Source of the DNA: Larus michahellis
Taxonomy: Eukaryota; Chordata; Aves; Charadriiformes; Laridae
Direction: 5' to 3'
Length of the DNA: 64,000 bases
Assembly: GCF_964199755.1 (NCBI RefSeq)
Contig: NC_133897.1
Span: forward strand, 57,856,442-57,920,441
Below are positions 11,501 to 24,291 of the stretch, piece by piece. A program made the position numbers and the translations under genes. How positions within the stretch are numbered: position 1 is the stretch's first letter; each line of letters begins with the position of its first letter. A model generated the notes under the pieces. It was not told the DNA's origin. It made no database searches and worked only from the letters and a program-made list of their open reading frames with translations.

Positions 11501-14500
11501 GGGAAACAGGGGGAAGCAAGGTTGTCCCTTTTGGGAGCACCTTCTTGTATCTGCCTACAAACATGCTATCAGACCAAACCCTGATTTCCATTACAATGCC
11601 CGAGTGCTCGGGATCTATTTTGTGAAAAACCAAAAATGTAGTATTTTCTCAAACTATATTTTATGGAGATTCAAAATGGGGCTTTTAGAGCTTCACTGGA
11701 ACGCAAACTGTTTAAAATCACAGAATCACAACTGTTTCAAACTGCTTAAACTCCCTCAAGAATTCCTACATCCAAACCTTCAGTTCCATCTCCTGAATAG
11801 TAACCAAGCTTAGCCTCTCTAGAGGTCAGCACAGTATCAGAAATAAGAAAAAAAAAAAACACCCCAAACAACCAAAAACCCAAAACCTTGTTTGGCTGTT
11901 CTGTGTATGTGGTGGACTTCACTAAGAAATTCTGGAACAACCTTATCGTTGTTAAACTTTCACAGAAAAAAATAGACAGCTTTTTTTTTAATGTAATATG
12001 AAAAAGATTGAAGGGTGGATGTCATAATTCCCACTATGTGATATTGTAGAGGAAGTGACGTTTATAAAGCATTTGTTCATAGACATGAATCGATAGTGTC
12101 TATACTGTCCCATTTGCCCAACTTAAGTGTCCTTTTATATTAAAATACTGGTGCCATCACACATGTCAAGAAGTCAGATCCTGAAGCCCTTATTTCCCTT
12201 TGTTTTGTTCACATTCAGGGATATTTCCCAATGAATTTTTAAAGTTCCAATAATTTTGTTTGAGCATAACTGCAGCAAATTATGTAACAAATTCCCTTCT
12301 ACCCATGTGAGGAAAAGATTTGGTAAAACTAGAATAGCATCCATGTTTTGGTGCAAAAAGAACAGGTCTGAGTACAGACAAAAGTCTTCCTGTAAAGCTC
12401 CAAGGAAAAAAAATAAATAAAAAAATAAGTCTAAGAGTTTAGCCAATTAAAAATTTGCGTAACAAACCTGATTTCATGGGTGCTCCGGATCTCCCACCGA
12501 TGTCAGTGAAGCAGGCAAAGCTGCTAGGCTGGGACCCTCCAGGAGCCAATGCTGTGCACAATTTTTGCTTCAGTATTCATTTGTTCTTGCAATTTGTTGA
12601 AAGTGTCTGGTGTTTTACATTTCCCCTGGTACTTCGGAGGAAGAAAAGAAGAATTCATAATTTTCTGGTACAGACAGGATTCACGGGATTTTAAGCACGT
12701 TAAGTAATCGATTCTGTCCAAACAACGGCAGAAATCAGGGAAATACACAAACTACACTTCACCTCCAAGTGCAAGCTACAGCTAGCTACGGTACTTAGTT
12801 CCTAATCAAGAGGTTGTTAACAAATCATAACAGATGTAGCCAGGACTGCCAAGTTTGAACCTAAGTGCCAGGGCTGAGCCATGACACATTGACTCGTCGC
12901 GTTACCTAAAGCATCATCCTTACAAACAGCTTTAGACTGTCTTTTATGTACATGTGACCAAATGTAACAGAGCGTCAGCAGAGCAAATGCAAACAGCACG
13001 GTCTTCCATTAAAGCAATCACATACCCAGACGCAAAATCCGGGACTCTAAGGCCTCATGGGAATCTGAGAGTCCCTGGGGAATTTGGGTTAGATGAGAAA
13101 TATGTATAAATATTATAATCTGTGACAGATGTAATCTTGCTCCTCTATTTTCCACTTTATTTAAAAGGAAAGCTACCTATTTTGTTCAGCCCCACAGTCA
13201 GGAACTTACAAAGATAAAGGGCCTCTCAGCATGAGCAAACTGCAAAACATATTTAAAAATAAATTCGTAATGACAATTGGCATTAAAGAATTTATTTTCA
13301 AATGCATTTTGCAGCCTGTTCACACTGAGGGGTGCTTTTATTTTTTGAACTGGATGCTGCTAGGCTGAGCAGAGACGAAGAGTTTCCTCTTAACTCTTTC
13401 AGAACCACACAAACGGCAGAATCCAGCAGGAGTTTTTTATAAAGTACTTATACCTGCATTAGACAAACATTGCATTACAGGGGCTCAGTTTTTAGTCCCA
13501 AGAAAAGAAGCAGACAACCACAGCTCTCCTAGCTGATCATCTGACGCCTACTTTTAAGTCGAAGAATATTTCTTCCTTAATATAGTCCCTTAATGCTTTT
13601 TCTCAACAGAAATCCCGTTCACCGAGCTAACAGTGCCTTTCTGGTTAGCCACAAATCACAACATCTTTACCTATTAAGTAGCAGGCACACTGTGTAGCTC
13701 CAAAATTCCCCATCAACCTGGCGGGAGTCAGCATCTTGCATTACAAATAGCTCCTTTGTTGACAAGGGAAAGGCAAGGTCGGCCTCCGTTTCTGGTATCC
13801 CTTCTGCTTTGCGTACCTCGATCTTCATTACAACTCAGGTGCTTTTAAGGTCACAAGATAAACTGAGATCTCTGCTGAGCAGTGTAGTCCATCCTTCACA
13901 CCTCTGCCTTCCTGCAGTCATTACTATCCTTTCCCTTTGGGCATTCACAATGAGCCAGGATGGGAAACAAATCCAGCAGAAACCAACCTTTCTGCTTTGA
14001 GTCCTTTTTCAGCAAGATAGTTCCCTGGCTTGTCCGACTGCATAGCCAGACAAATGTCACAGAGGCAAAAGTTAGAGGGTGGGAACAAGAAGTCAGGCAC
14101 AGGGACATGCTGGAGAGCTATTCACAGCATTGGGAATTTATGTTGGTTTTAAAAAGTGCTTGCATAACCCCAGACTGAAACACAGGTATAACAGAAGCTT
14201 CAATTATCAAATTCTAAGAGCCTAAAGAAAGTTGGGATGTGGAGGAACATACATTACCCAAAAGTATTAACCACCTAGAGGTCGTGCTGCAGTGCAGGTC
14301 TGCCCATTATTTCCATTCCTGGTCTCATACTGTTAAATACGGGAACTGGACATAACCAAACAAAGGAGAACATGAAGGGCCTAGAGAGAGATAGACCCTT
14401 CTCAGCATCACTGGAGTTTGGATCAGGATGTAAAATGTAATCCTACCTCTGTGAAACTCCATTTCTGTGCACAGAATGAGGAGAAAGGGAAATCACCTGA

Positions 14501-17500
14501 AGAAAGGACTTAGGTAGTAAAAATTACAAAAGGAAGAAATTCTGAAATACTCGTTTTTGCCCAGCTTGCTCTGTCTTGGGGAGGGGGGAGAAGTCAGAAG
14601 AGGTATTTTTGGGTGACTGTATCCAGCCCCCAGTTATCCTCATCAGATCACATAATCTCTTTCGTACACCTGTAATGTCTCATTGTAAAAAACATTTGTT
14701 CTTTTGGTTCACTATTCCCCTCTGAAGGCTCTTGCAAGATTTTCCTCCTTTTCCCTTTTCCAGTTTAAACGTACATAAAGCTTTTTGCCCCTGCACCAAC
14801 ACCTAAAACAGCTCTTCTTCAGCTGCGACATTTATGCTTCTGACATGTTCACCTCCTGCCCTGTGTTTGTGAGGATGAACAAGGCAACCTCTCCTAGTCC
14901 CTTCGCACAAGATGGACTCTTCAGCCCCATGGTTTACCAGGACAACCAGGAACTGAGGGATCTGGTTTAGGGAGGTTTTAAGTCAGCAGCGGCTGTAAGT
15001 CTCTTCCAGGGAGTCGAGAGGGTACAGCCTGGCAGGAAACCAGGCAGGCTGCCCAGCGTCTCTCCCTGGCTTCTATCAAACATATTGACACAGTAATACA
15101 GCAATGTTGCATGTTTCAGTGCTGGCAAATCAGTGTCTTTCGGCAGGAAAGTATTCCACCCAAAATACTCAGCTGGCTCCACAAAAATTTAATGTCTTTA
15201 TCCCAAAGGCAAGTCAGATAGGAGGGAGTAAAATTTATGAGCTCTACAACCCACCTGTCTACTGATGGTAGGCAAATAGTAACAGAAGCATTTAAAGAAC
15301 CAAGACTGACACAACCAATACCTACATTTAAGGCAGAAACAAGCAACAGCAATCCCATTGAAAACCTTATGACTACCCAGACCAAAGCCAGAGTGAAACA
15401 GATAGATCTCAACACTGTACAGAACCTATTATTGCCTGAGCATGGCCTTTTTGGTAAACATCCCAAAAGAGACGATCATTGACTTCTTTACTGAAACATC
15501 CCTCCCCTCCCCACATAAAAAAAATCTTTCTTGAAACATAGTACAAATCAGGGCAGTGATTTGAAGATGGATGACCTACATCTTACAAGGACACCCTGAT
15601 GAGAAGGTCTCTTACTCATGTGCTGACAGTGGCAAAGGTTTAAAGTAACCCTATTCTTCCGATGGGCTCGCTATGGATTAACAAGGTTTCACAAAACACA
15701 TCCCTTTGACTGGTTAAACATCCTTCATACCCATCCAGTCCTGCATTCACAAAGATAAACAGCACATGCCGTAACTGCAAACTAATCAGAATCCATGGAT
15801 ATCCGAGCCCACATCTAAGAGAATAATCAAGACGCTAAAGAAATCTCTTGCTTGATCCAACATCTGCTGTGCTCAAGGGCTGTTGATATGGAAAACTTAT
15901 CAAGAGGGATACCAACCATGAAGTTATGAAGTTGGAGCAAGGGAACGTACCAAAAAGGTATTCATAGAGAACCAAAAATGCTGGATGAACCCAATTTACT
16001 AGTGTGATATTTACCTCAAGAGGAGCATTCTAGAAGGGGAGGAAGAGAAATTCTTTGCTCAAATAAGATTTTAAAACTCAGGAAACATGGCACTCCTCCC
16101 AGCTGCTTTTATGGAAATTGACAATGCAGCTTCCACTAGCTGTAGTAATACAGATTCCTAAAAAAGGGAAAACAATGCATAATAGAGCATGCTTCCCTGG
16201 TACAAGAAAGATCCTCCTGTACATGAAATCCATGACTATTAAGCTACTCACAAACCCTTTTAAAGCATACAGTGTATTTCTGAGCATCATTTCTGTTTGT
16301 TCCTGTCATGAGCAGAAGTGATATTCTTGCAGACAATGTTGCTGTGCTGTATTAAAATTGCCAGCACTAGGTTTGTCATACAAAAGCTTAAAAATCATTA
16401 AGAGAGCTACAGAAGCTCAAAGCATTTTATAAAAAAAGACAGAGGAAAAACAGAAAATCATTTTACATTTCATCTTCCACGTTCGACTGAGATGGGTTCT
16501 CCATGGCTCCTGCAGAGGAGCTGAGGTTCCTCTGCTAAGCACTCTCCCATTTTCTTGGAATCTGTTGGAATTAGTTAGGATACTACAATGAACACCCTTT
16601 ACAGAGCAGGCGAGCTCTGGTATCCATGCCACTATGGCACTTGTTTTTCCATAGATTCCATCCCTACACTAAGCCCTCCATTTCACAAATGCTCCCAAAG
16701 GCAGTGGGAAGTCATGACATTATGAGGTCAAAAATGCTGCTTGGTAAGCCAAAGATCGCGGCAGTTGAGTAGGGTCACATTATCTCAAAATAAGCACTTT
16801 TGCCCTCTGGCAGAAAACTGAGGGTCTGAAGTTTTACAGATAAGAAAATACTTCTATCCACTCCGTCCTGGCAAATTTCAGGTGAGCTCCTTCCCTCCTG
16901 ACCTCTTTCAGATGACTCTCCATGGAAGAGAGACTAAAGCTGTATTGTGAAACAGTGATAAACATGCATTTAGAAAACAGTGAAGGGAGAAACAGACACA
17001 GAAAAGACAGGCGGAAAGGACATGATGCTGTTGGGACATGAACGGATGCGGAACAAGAACACAAAGCAGAGTATGGAAATTATGGTGTTGATAAAAGCAG
17101 GAAAAATACCCAAGCCTGCATTTCCTAAAAAACACACTACCAAATCGATGCATCCGCTAATCCCATTTGTCTGTCTTTCCCCAGCTGCAAACTGCACATC
17201 TGCTTTGCTGGCTTATACTTTTCTGCCTGCTCTCACATGCCGGTCCCTGGCACTGTTTTGTAACTACGTACAAGGCTGGGGTGCCTTGAGAGTTTCCACT
17301 AAACGATGAGGCTTAGGAGGAAGCCCTAATTGCACTTCTGAGCTGTAACCCTGCAATCCACAGCTGCCTGGTGCTGCCAAGCCCACTAGTGCCAGAACCT
17401 GCACAGGGGCTCTTCTGAGACAGCATTACTGTGTCTAGAGTAAAACCGCCACCATCAGCTCCATTTGGACTAATTACTGCCAATTTTTTCTTACACAGAC

Positions 17501-20380
17501 AAAGAAAAGAGTAACTACAACCCACCATTTCAATTTATGTCTTTCCAGTGAGTTATGGAGCAGCCAGATGAGATCGGCTGTGGTAACCAAGCAGCTCGCT
17601 GCCACTGACGCGACTCTGTTCTCGGCCATGTGCTCCCACTGCTTCCTTACATCAGCTTCAGGGCTCATCTGACCTCTACTGAGGTGTTTTATTTCTTCAG
17701 TCTAGAAAGAAAAGAAAGTTTCCTGTCACATCAGCAAGTTGAATCAGCTCCCCAGGAGGCGGTTAAGCACCCTTGGCAGCGAAAAAGAAAGCACAGGGGC
17801 ACAGAGCAGAAGGGGAGGAGGAATCAAGACCGTCTTTTTGGATGGCCCCTCTGTTTTGTTCATTCAGCTGGTTGAATGATCTTTTATTATTTCACCCAGA
17901 CTCAACCCATGGAAGTCACAACCCAATCCAATTTAAAAATGCATAAAATTCTACCTCTCAAAGCCCGTAAAGGCTTTTATATCAGTTCAGATGTAAGAAT
18001 TCAAATTTACATAGCCAAAATCAGAGTACCTCCAAGAGAGGGCAGAAAAAGTAAAGAATCGTGTGCTCAGTCTTTTACTTTTCTTCACTCCTTCAGTTGG
18101 TACAATTAACTGGAAGTCAAAGCAGAGTGCTTAAGCAAGGTGGGAGCTTTCTACAGAGGAATCAGGGGCTACACAGCTTCATACTGCTCCCAGCTTACCA
18201 TGTTCTTATAAACCGAAAGGCTGAGCAGAAAAGGCAAGGTATAAACCATCTTCTCTGTCCTTACAGCTTTAGAGGAGCTGCCTCTCATTTGTCTACAGTA
18301 TTTTCGTTACATTCATCTAATAACATTACATTAGGTCACATTACTTAATGACCAGGTGTTACAGTACCCGGTTCTTAAATAGATAGCACTCAATTCTCTT
18401 TGGAAGTTGCATGAACCACTCCTAGGAGATGACCATTAAAGTAAAACAGAATCAGATTATTTTATTCTACACACTGAAGTGGCTTAAAGCCGCCTTACCT
18501 GAGCAGCTGGATATTCTCCTTACACAGTAGATCTCTAGGTTGATTTAGCCAGTCAAACATCAAAGCCAGCTATGAAGCGTCTTTAGAAATGAAGACACAT
18601 AGAATAGGTGACTTCTGGCAGCTTTTCTGCAAAGACCATCTCTCCACCTTGCTATTGGCTGTGCATCACGGGTTAATTTCTCAACTATTTCATTCATTTT
18701 TCCATCACTAGCTCACAGAAATCAGTGTCATCGGATTTTAATAAGGCCAAAAATGTGACAGGATTCCAAAAGCACTTAATGCTATTGGAGAGAGACAATG
18801 CAAATAACGCCTACAACAATCAGAAACAAACTTAGGATTTGGGCCTTCACAAACACCTCATTAATGACAGCTAGAAAGAAGGGGGCTCTGTGGGCAAATT
18901 GCCAAGCTTACTACGCAGCTTCTTTACCCTCCCTGTGCTAAAAGTGGACCTCAACTTTGTGCAGGGCGCACGTGAGGACAGCAGGACCTGTTTCATCTTT
19001 ACCATTCCTGAGTTATTCTACATTGAACTGTAGATGTGGCCTAAAGAGAATGCACACCCAAACCACCAATTCCTTCTGACCTACCGCAGGTATCTTAACT
19101 TTCCATAACATCTTTGTCTCTCATGACCTCCTTCACCTTCTCTTCATGGCTTCTCTCCCCCCATCTCTGGAAAAATTGAGACATCCCTGAGAGGCAGCAG
19201 GTTAACATTCATTAAATCTTGTCCGTGCCTCAGTATCCCCAGCTGTGAAGTGATAAATACTTATTCACCTTTATAAATTACACTGGACTTCTGGGGGAAA
19301 AAAAGTGGCTGAGTCCCAAGTAGTGCTGAAATTCTGGCCTGAATCACAAAATATGATTTCAAATAGTCATATTTAGAGCTTCTGTTATGTAACTCAGCCT
19401 ATCCTTAGCTATACACAGAAAATCCTGACTTTATATTTCTTCCGAGATTCTCCAGAAAAGGCCAAGATTTGCTTCATTGACAAACCAAACCAAGAAAAAA
19501 AAAAAAAAAGCTCTATGAGGCTTGCTGGAACATTAAGCACTACGTATAGTCCAGAAAACTCCTCTTCTTCCTGTGGAATTTGAAGAAACAGAATCTCCAA
19601 TTTCTCTTTTCTTCCAAGCTAATGACCATGAAAAAGAAGAAAACTCTTTGCAAAATACAAATAAAGTACCTGAAGAAACACTATCACAGATCCTTGTCCC
19701 AAAACATAAATAGTTATATCTGACACAAGATGCCTCAGGGCACTTACAACCCTCAGCTCACAAGAAAAGAATGAAAGAATGAAATAGTCTTAGCAACCTT
19801 CACCTTTCCAGAAAATCTGGTCCTTGCTGCTAACAAAAAAATAACTTGTTTTTAAAAGAGTAGTTTCTGTCTCTCGTTGTGCAATCTAATCTCACAGGTC
19901 TTTAGCACTGAGTCTACTTGTGTAAATCAAACAATTTCCCAAATTACTTCCTTTGGTAAAAATCACAAAACTAAAAATTATTCTGCAACACCTTAAAAAA
20001 AATAAACACAACACAACAGTATAGGAATTTGCTTATTGTTCAAACAGCAATGAAAACAACCGGCTACATTTGGTTTTAACTCTTCTGCAGCTGTTTCAGA
20101 TACCCAAATTAGGATCAACATCTTTCCCCCCTACACTAGTCCAACAAAGGACACTAGTCAATATGTTTAATATAACGCAGACCAAGGATCCACCTCACCT
20201 AGTGCCCTGTTTGCAAAGGTGGCCATAAGCCGACGCCTACAGAAAAGTAAAAATTTAGAAGAAATCTTTATATTATATGGACATAAACACAAGTGGTATG
20301 TCAGCCTCCAACTAATACTCTCTTGCTTTCCAGCTCTTTATGAAAGTTATCAAAGGCCAGGCTTGACAGTGGCACTCGGT
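8560..20380. other. Intergenic, no gene recognised
   Basis: Roughly 12 kb of AT-leaning sequence with no CpG island and no exon pair that I can join. All open frames are near chance length and overlap others on both strands. A few A-runs grade into A/C sequence (for example 11847-11886). A GC-richer block at 8600-8820 ends in CCAAAATAAAGATC and holds a poly(A)-like signal, but its frames match nothing I know. Confidence 0.4.
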
Positions 20381-20384
20381 GGGA

Positions 20385-20645
20385 GGATGAGAGACAACAG
20401 GCGTAAGTTGAAACAAGTGAAGTTCAGACTGAATATATGGAAATGCTTTTTCACCATGAGGATGGCCAAGCATTGGTGAAGGTTGCCCAGATGTCTGTGC
20501 ATGCTCTGTCCTTGGAGGCTTTCAAAACCAGACTGAATAAAGCTGAGTAAACCGGTATGAACTAGGTGGCCCTGCTCTGAGCAGGACATTGGACCAGAGG
20601 CCTCCCTGAGATTCCTTCCAAGCTGAATTATCCTATGATCCTATT
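20385..20645 (+). mobile_element. Old CR1 LINE 3' fragment
   Basis: A diverged plus-strand CR1 end. The frame ending near 20479 still reads LKQVKFRLNIWKCFFTMRMA followed by KHW, equivalent to the conserved last part of the CR1 polymerase. It is followed by a broken LSLEAFKTRLNKAE-like segment and the CR1 3' UTR (CTGCTCTGAGCAGGACATTG, then GATTCCTTCCAAGCTGAATT), ending in the octamer-type tail CCTATGATCCTATTTTTTCC. Divergence is clearly higher than for the 7.5-kb copy, so this insertion is probably older. Confidence 0.85.
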
Positions 20646-23600
20646 TTTTCCTCTGAGGATCTCTTGGGCTGGAAGTAGCTTTCATGTATTTAGTTACCCT
20701 CAGTTTTACTTTTACATGCAGTCTTTCTCTTGAGCCGGTGTAAACTTCTAACAACTCGTTCCTCCACCATCTGACAAACAACATCCCGTGCTTTGATCCT
20801 AGCTCCACTGAGCTTCATTTCATGGCCCCAGCTTGCTTTCAGGTGAAAGAAATATGAAAAACATCAGCTGGGGAAGAAAAGAAATACAGTTTTTAAAATT
20901 ATTTTGGTGTCATTTATTCACAATATTCTTAGTACATGAAAACCATTTTAATAAATACCCTGCATTACATTTCCCAATTTGGGGGTGAGGGGGAAATATC
21001 ACAACTTGCTTCAGTTGCCATTACTTGCTGTCACAACCTCTTAGCACTGTGCCTGCCTACAAAGAACACCTTTGGAATACTTGCACTAGATTGTTAAAAT
21101 GCAGAACAAGTTTTCACCTCCAGCCGCTGCACAGGCACAGAAGTATAAGAAGGAAGAATCGCTTGTCTCATGCCCACTGGAGTTGCAGGTGCCAGTCTTA
21201 GCCTCAATCAAGGCATCTGGACTAAATGGGTACAGAGAATGAGTGAAGTTGTCCCACCACAGAGACGGTATACGACAGTACCATCACAACCTATCCTGCT
21301 CCAGGGATTAGCAAACAGTTTCAGTCACTATGAGGTTTCTATCAGGTATCCTTCAAAACTTGAATTCAGCTAAGGCAGAGTTCACTTTTCTCCTGACTAC
21401 AGATGCCCTGGGGATACTCGCAAAGATTTCCATGTGCTGCACACAAGTGAGCTGAACATAGTGTATGAACAGTTTGTACCAATGTGCCTGGTATGCCCTA
21501 ACCTTCTGCATTTTAACAGTGAGACCAAACATCTTACACTACCCCACAGAGGGAAGTGGTGATCCATCTCCACAGTATTAAAGCCACATTTGCTTCTCCC
21601 TAGGAGTCCAGTATCAATACATAATCTGGACAACTGAGACGCAAGAGATCACAAGACTAAAAGGAAACACTGGATAATCATACCTAGCTGGGTTTTTTTT
21701 TCAATCCATCAAGTTTTTCAATACCACTCAGTTCCCTCATAGTAAGTTCAGTGATTAACACCTAAATGATTAATTTTGTTTTGCCATCAAGCCACGGTCT
21801 CTGGTTATGCCTCTGTCCATGCCACGACAGCTTTAGGAACTAGTACTTTTTTTTTTTTCCCCTATGAAACTACAAACCATGTCACTCCTGTATCCTTCTT
21901 TTTGATAAAATAAACAGATTAGGCATCTGAAAGGATTTCTCCCTTCATAGTGTGGGATTTTTTTTCCAGGAATAAACACTTACGGTTTATTTCTTTACCC
22001 TCTCTAACTTGGTTATATTCTGTAATGCATGTTAATATTTAGACTTAGGGCCACGTCCTGGAATTTGGGGAAGGAAACAGTTGGAGAAAAACTGTTTTCC
22101 AGGATGCAGCCTCTGTTGCTTAAGTATGGCTTTATCCTGTACACATAACTTGCCTTGCTGGCTGGGGCCTACTGAAAAGGATATAGCTAAATGCAATAAA
22201 CCTGTAACACAACTCTGTCCTCATCATTACTTATTCTTCAGGAATCCCATCTCATTTGTTGATTCTTTCAGCAATGTTAACTGTACTTACTTTCGGGTCA
22301 CTGAAGATGTTGAATACTGACATTAACAAATCCTTAAAAAAAAAAAAGTGCCCAAACAGCAAGGAGAATTCCTACGCAAAAATTATCCCTTGATGACTAC
22401 TTTTTGAGATTTCTCTTTAACAGCTCTTAACAATATGACTGGCAGCAGTGAAAAAACAGTGAATCTGACTTTGTTTCCAAATAACTAAGCTGCAACCCTG
22501 CCTCAAAATGCTTAAATTCTCTGCTTGCAATTTGTTAGAGACTGTAACAATGAACCAAGCAGAAGAGATCTGGGAAGAGCAAGACGGCAACTCTGCTCAA
22601 TGAGCCTTGTGAGAAGGAAAGAGAAATACTTTGGAAATAAATTTGAGATCCAGTGAGGGAGTAACATGACAATTCCTCTTTCTACGCACAGTGATAATTC
22701 AGTAGGAACAGCAGAATCTGTGACATATTTGTTTACTCTTCTTTCACAAATAGCAGGGCCACCACCTCATGAAAACAACTGCGTGTTAGAAAAACATTTT
22801 CAAGAATGCAAAACAAGAGTTCTTAGCTTATACTGAGGAATCCTGCTCACTGCAGATAGCTATCTGCAGATTTCTGACCCGTGCATCATGCTGTTACCTC
22901 CTATAGATGAGTTGGCAACAAGTTCTCCCATCCACGTTTGAAAAAAAGATGTTACACATCAACCTTCAATTGAAACTAGTAACACAGGAGAAACCCACTG
23001 CAGCAGCCATGTATCTGTAGGTGTTAATGGGCATCAGCTTTTCTTTTTGACTTCAAGAAAAAAAATAAAAACCTTCTGTTGCACCATAAAAAGCTTGATT
23101 AGAAGAATAATGCCTCAGGCAAACCCTTGAGGTAGAAGCAACTTGAAAGAAACACTGTGCTGAAAAACTAAGTTGATGCAATATTAAACAAGGGAAATCA
23201 CGGAAACGAGGGGGCGAAGGCGGGGGGGGAATCTCAGAGAGCCAGATTCTGAATTCCTTTACATTGATTTGACATTAACCTAATTCTGCTAATTATGGCA
23301 GAATTGCTAGTTATAGCAATTACACCACTCACTCATATGAGTGTAATATACAGAACCAGCCCCAAAGTTCTCTATCTGCATCACAGAGAGTTGAACGCAC
23401 AGACCTGAAGTCCGCTGATGCCCCACCATACCCCAAAACATTTGCCACAACCTCCGACTGTCTTGTCACGACCCCCTTCCCTGGTTGGTGGTAAGGGGTG
23501 ATGGGGAAGGTCATGGGGAACCGCATCCATGCAAACAGAGCAACTTTTCTGAATCAGAAATGGCCCTTGGAGCAATGATGTGCTTTGCTGATTAAATCTC

Positions 23601-24180
23601 ACAGAAGAGCTGGGTCCCCTCTAGAGATTTGTCTGGTTCTGTCCAAACCTTCCAAACACGCCACTTTGGGGCTGAGATACTGCCTGAGATTGTCACAGGC
23701 TAGATGATACACTCACACACAAGTGTTCAACAATGAAAAAGGAAGGCTTCCCAATGAAATGCTTGTCCAGCCTTGATCAAAACATCACAACTCTTTCACA
23801 GTGTTATTATTTCCTTACCCAGCTGCACATTTTTTAGTCACGTCTCACCTTTCACCTGTTACTGTGAGGCATGTTCAATTTGTCAAGTGTCATATCAAAG
23901 GATTTTTGAAGATCCTCATTCAAAACCATCAGGATCAATTGCCTTGAGAAACCAGCATTGCCAGAGGCACGCAGTGACACCTCTAGCGGTGCTACTGCTG
24001 TCTGGAGCCACCACTGCCCCACGTCTAGCCCCCAGTGTCCTTTACTGCTTGCGGTAAAGGTTATCTCACTCCATAGCAAGAGGCAGGAACTGACTGATTA
24101 CAGTCTCTGACAGGTCCTAAATTCATTCTGGGAATGTAATTTGGATGTTGTTTTTGCAACCTGTTATTTTCAGGAAGATG
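20646..24180. other. Intergenic, no gene recognised
   Basis: AT-rich unique sequence. The only structured item I found is a perfect 20-bp palindrome at 22850-22869. A short G-rich run (GGCGGGGGGGGAA) lies near 23219-23231. Open frames are at chance length. Confidence 0.4.
22850..22869. repeat. Perfect 20-bp palindrome with paired GATA cores
   Basis: CTGCAGATAGCTATCTGCAG equals its own reverse complement. Each half carries AGATAG, a GATA-factor core, so the site could bind a dimer or paired GATA factors; that role is inference. Symmetry stops exactly at the twentieth base. Confidence 0.7.
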
Positions 24181-24208
24181 CCAAAGCGCGCAGAGGTATG
24201 AGCTCGCC

Positions 24209-24216
24209 TTTAAATA
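24209..24216 (+). promoter_or_regulatory. TATA-like box of the candidate gene at 24.3 kb
   Basis: TTTAAATA lies 76 bp before the candidate ATG at 24292. A start site about 25-30 bp downstream would give a 5' UTR of about 50 bp. This fits a compact, tissue-restricted gene better than a housekeeping one; no CpG island surrounds it. Confidence 0.4.
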
Positions 24217-24291
24217 CCCAGGGTTTTCTGTCAGCTACGTACTTCACGTTTCACCTCAAACACTAGCGCTTAACGTGGCTTTTAGGTAACC

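Noticed and set aside
11716-11735. ATCACAGAATCACA as a CR1 tail
   Set aside because: Only about 14 bases match the octamer tail; the flanking sequence lacks the GTTGGA...CCTTCCAA blocks.
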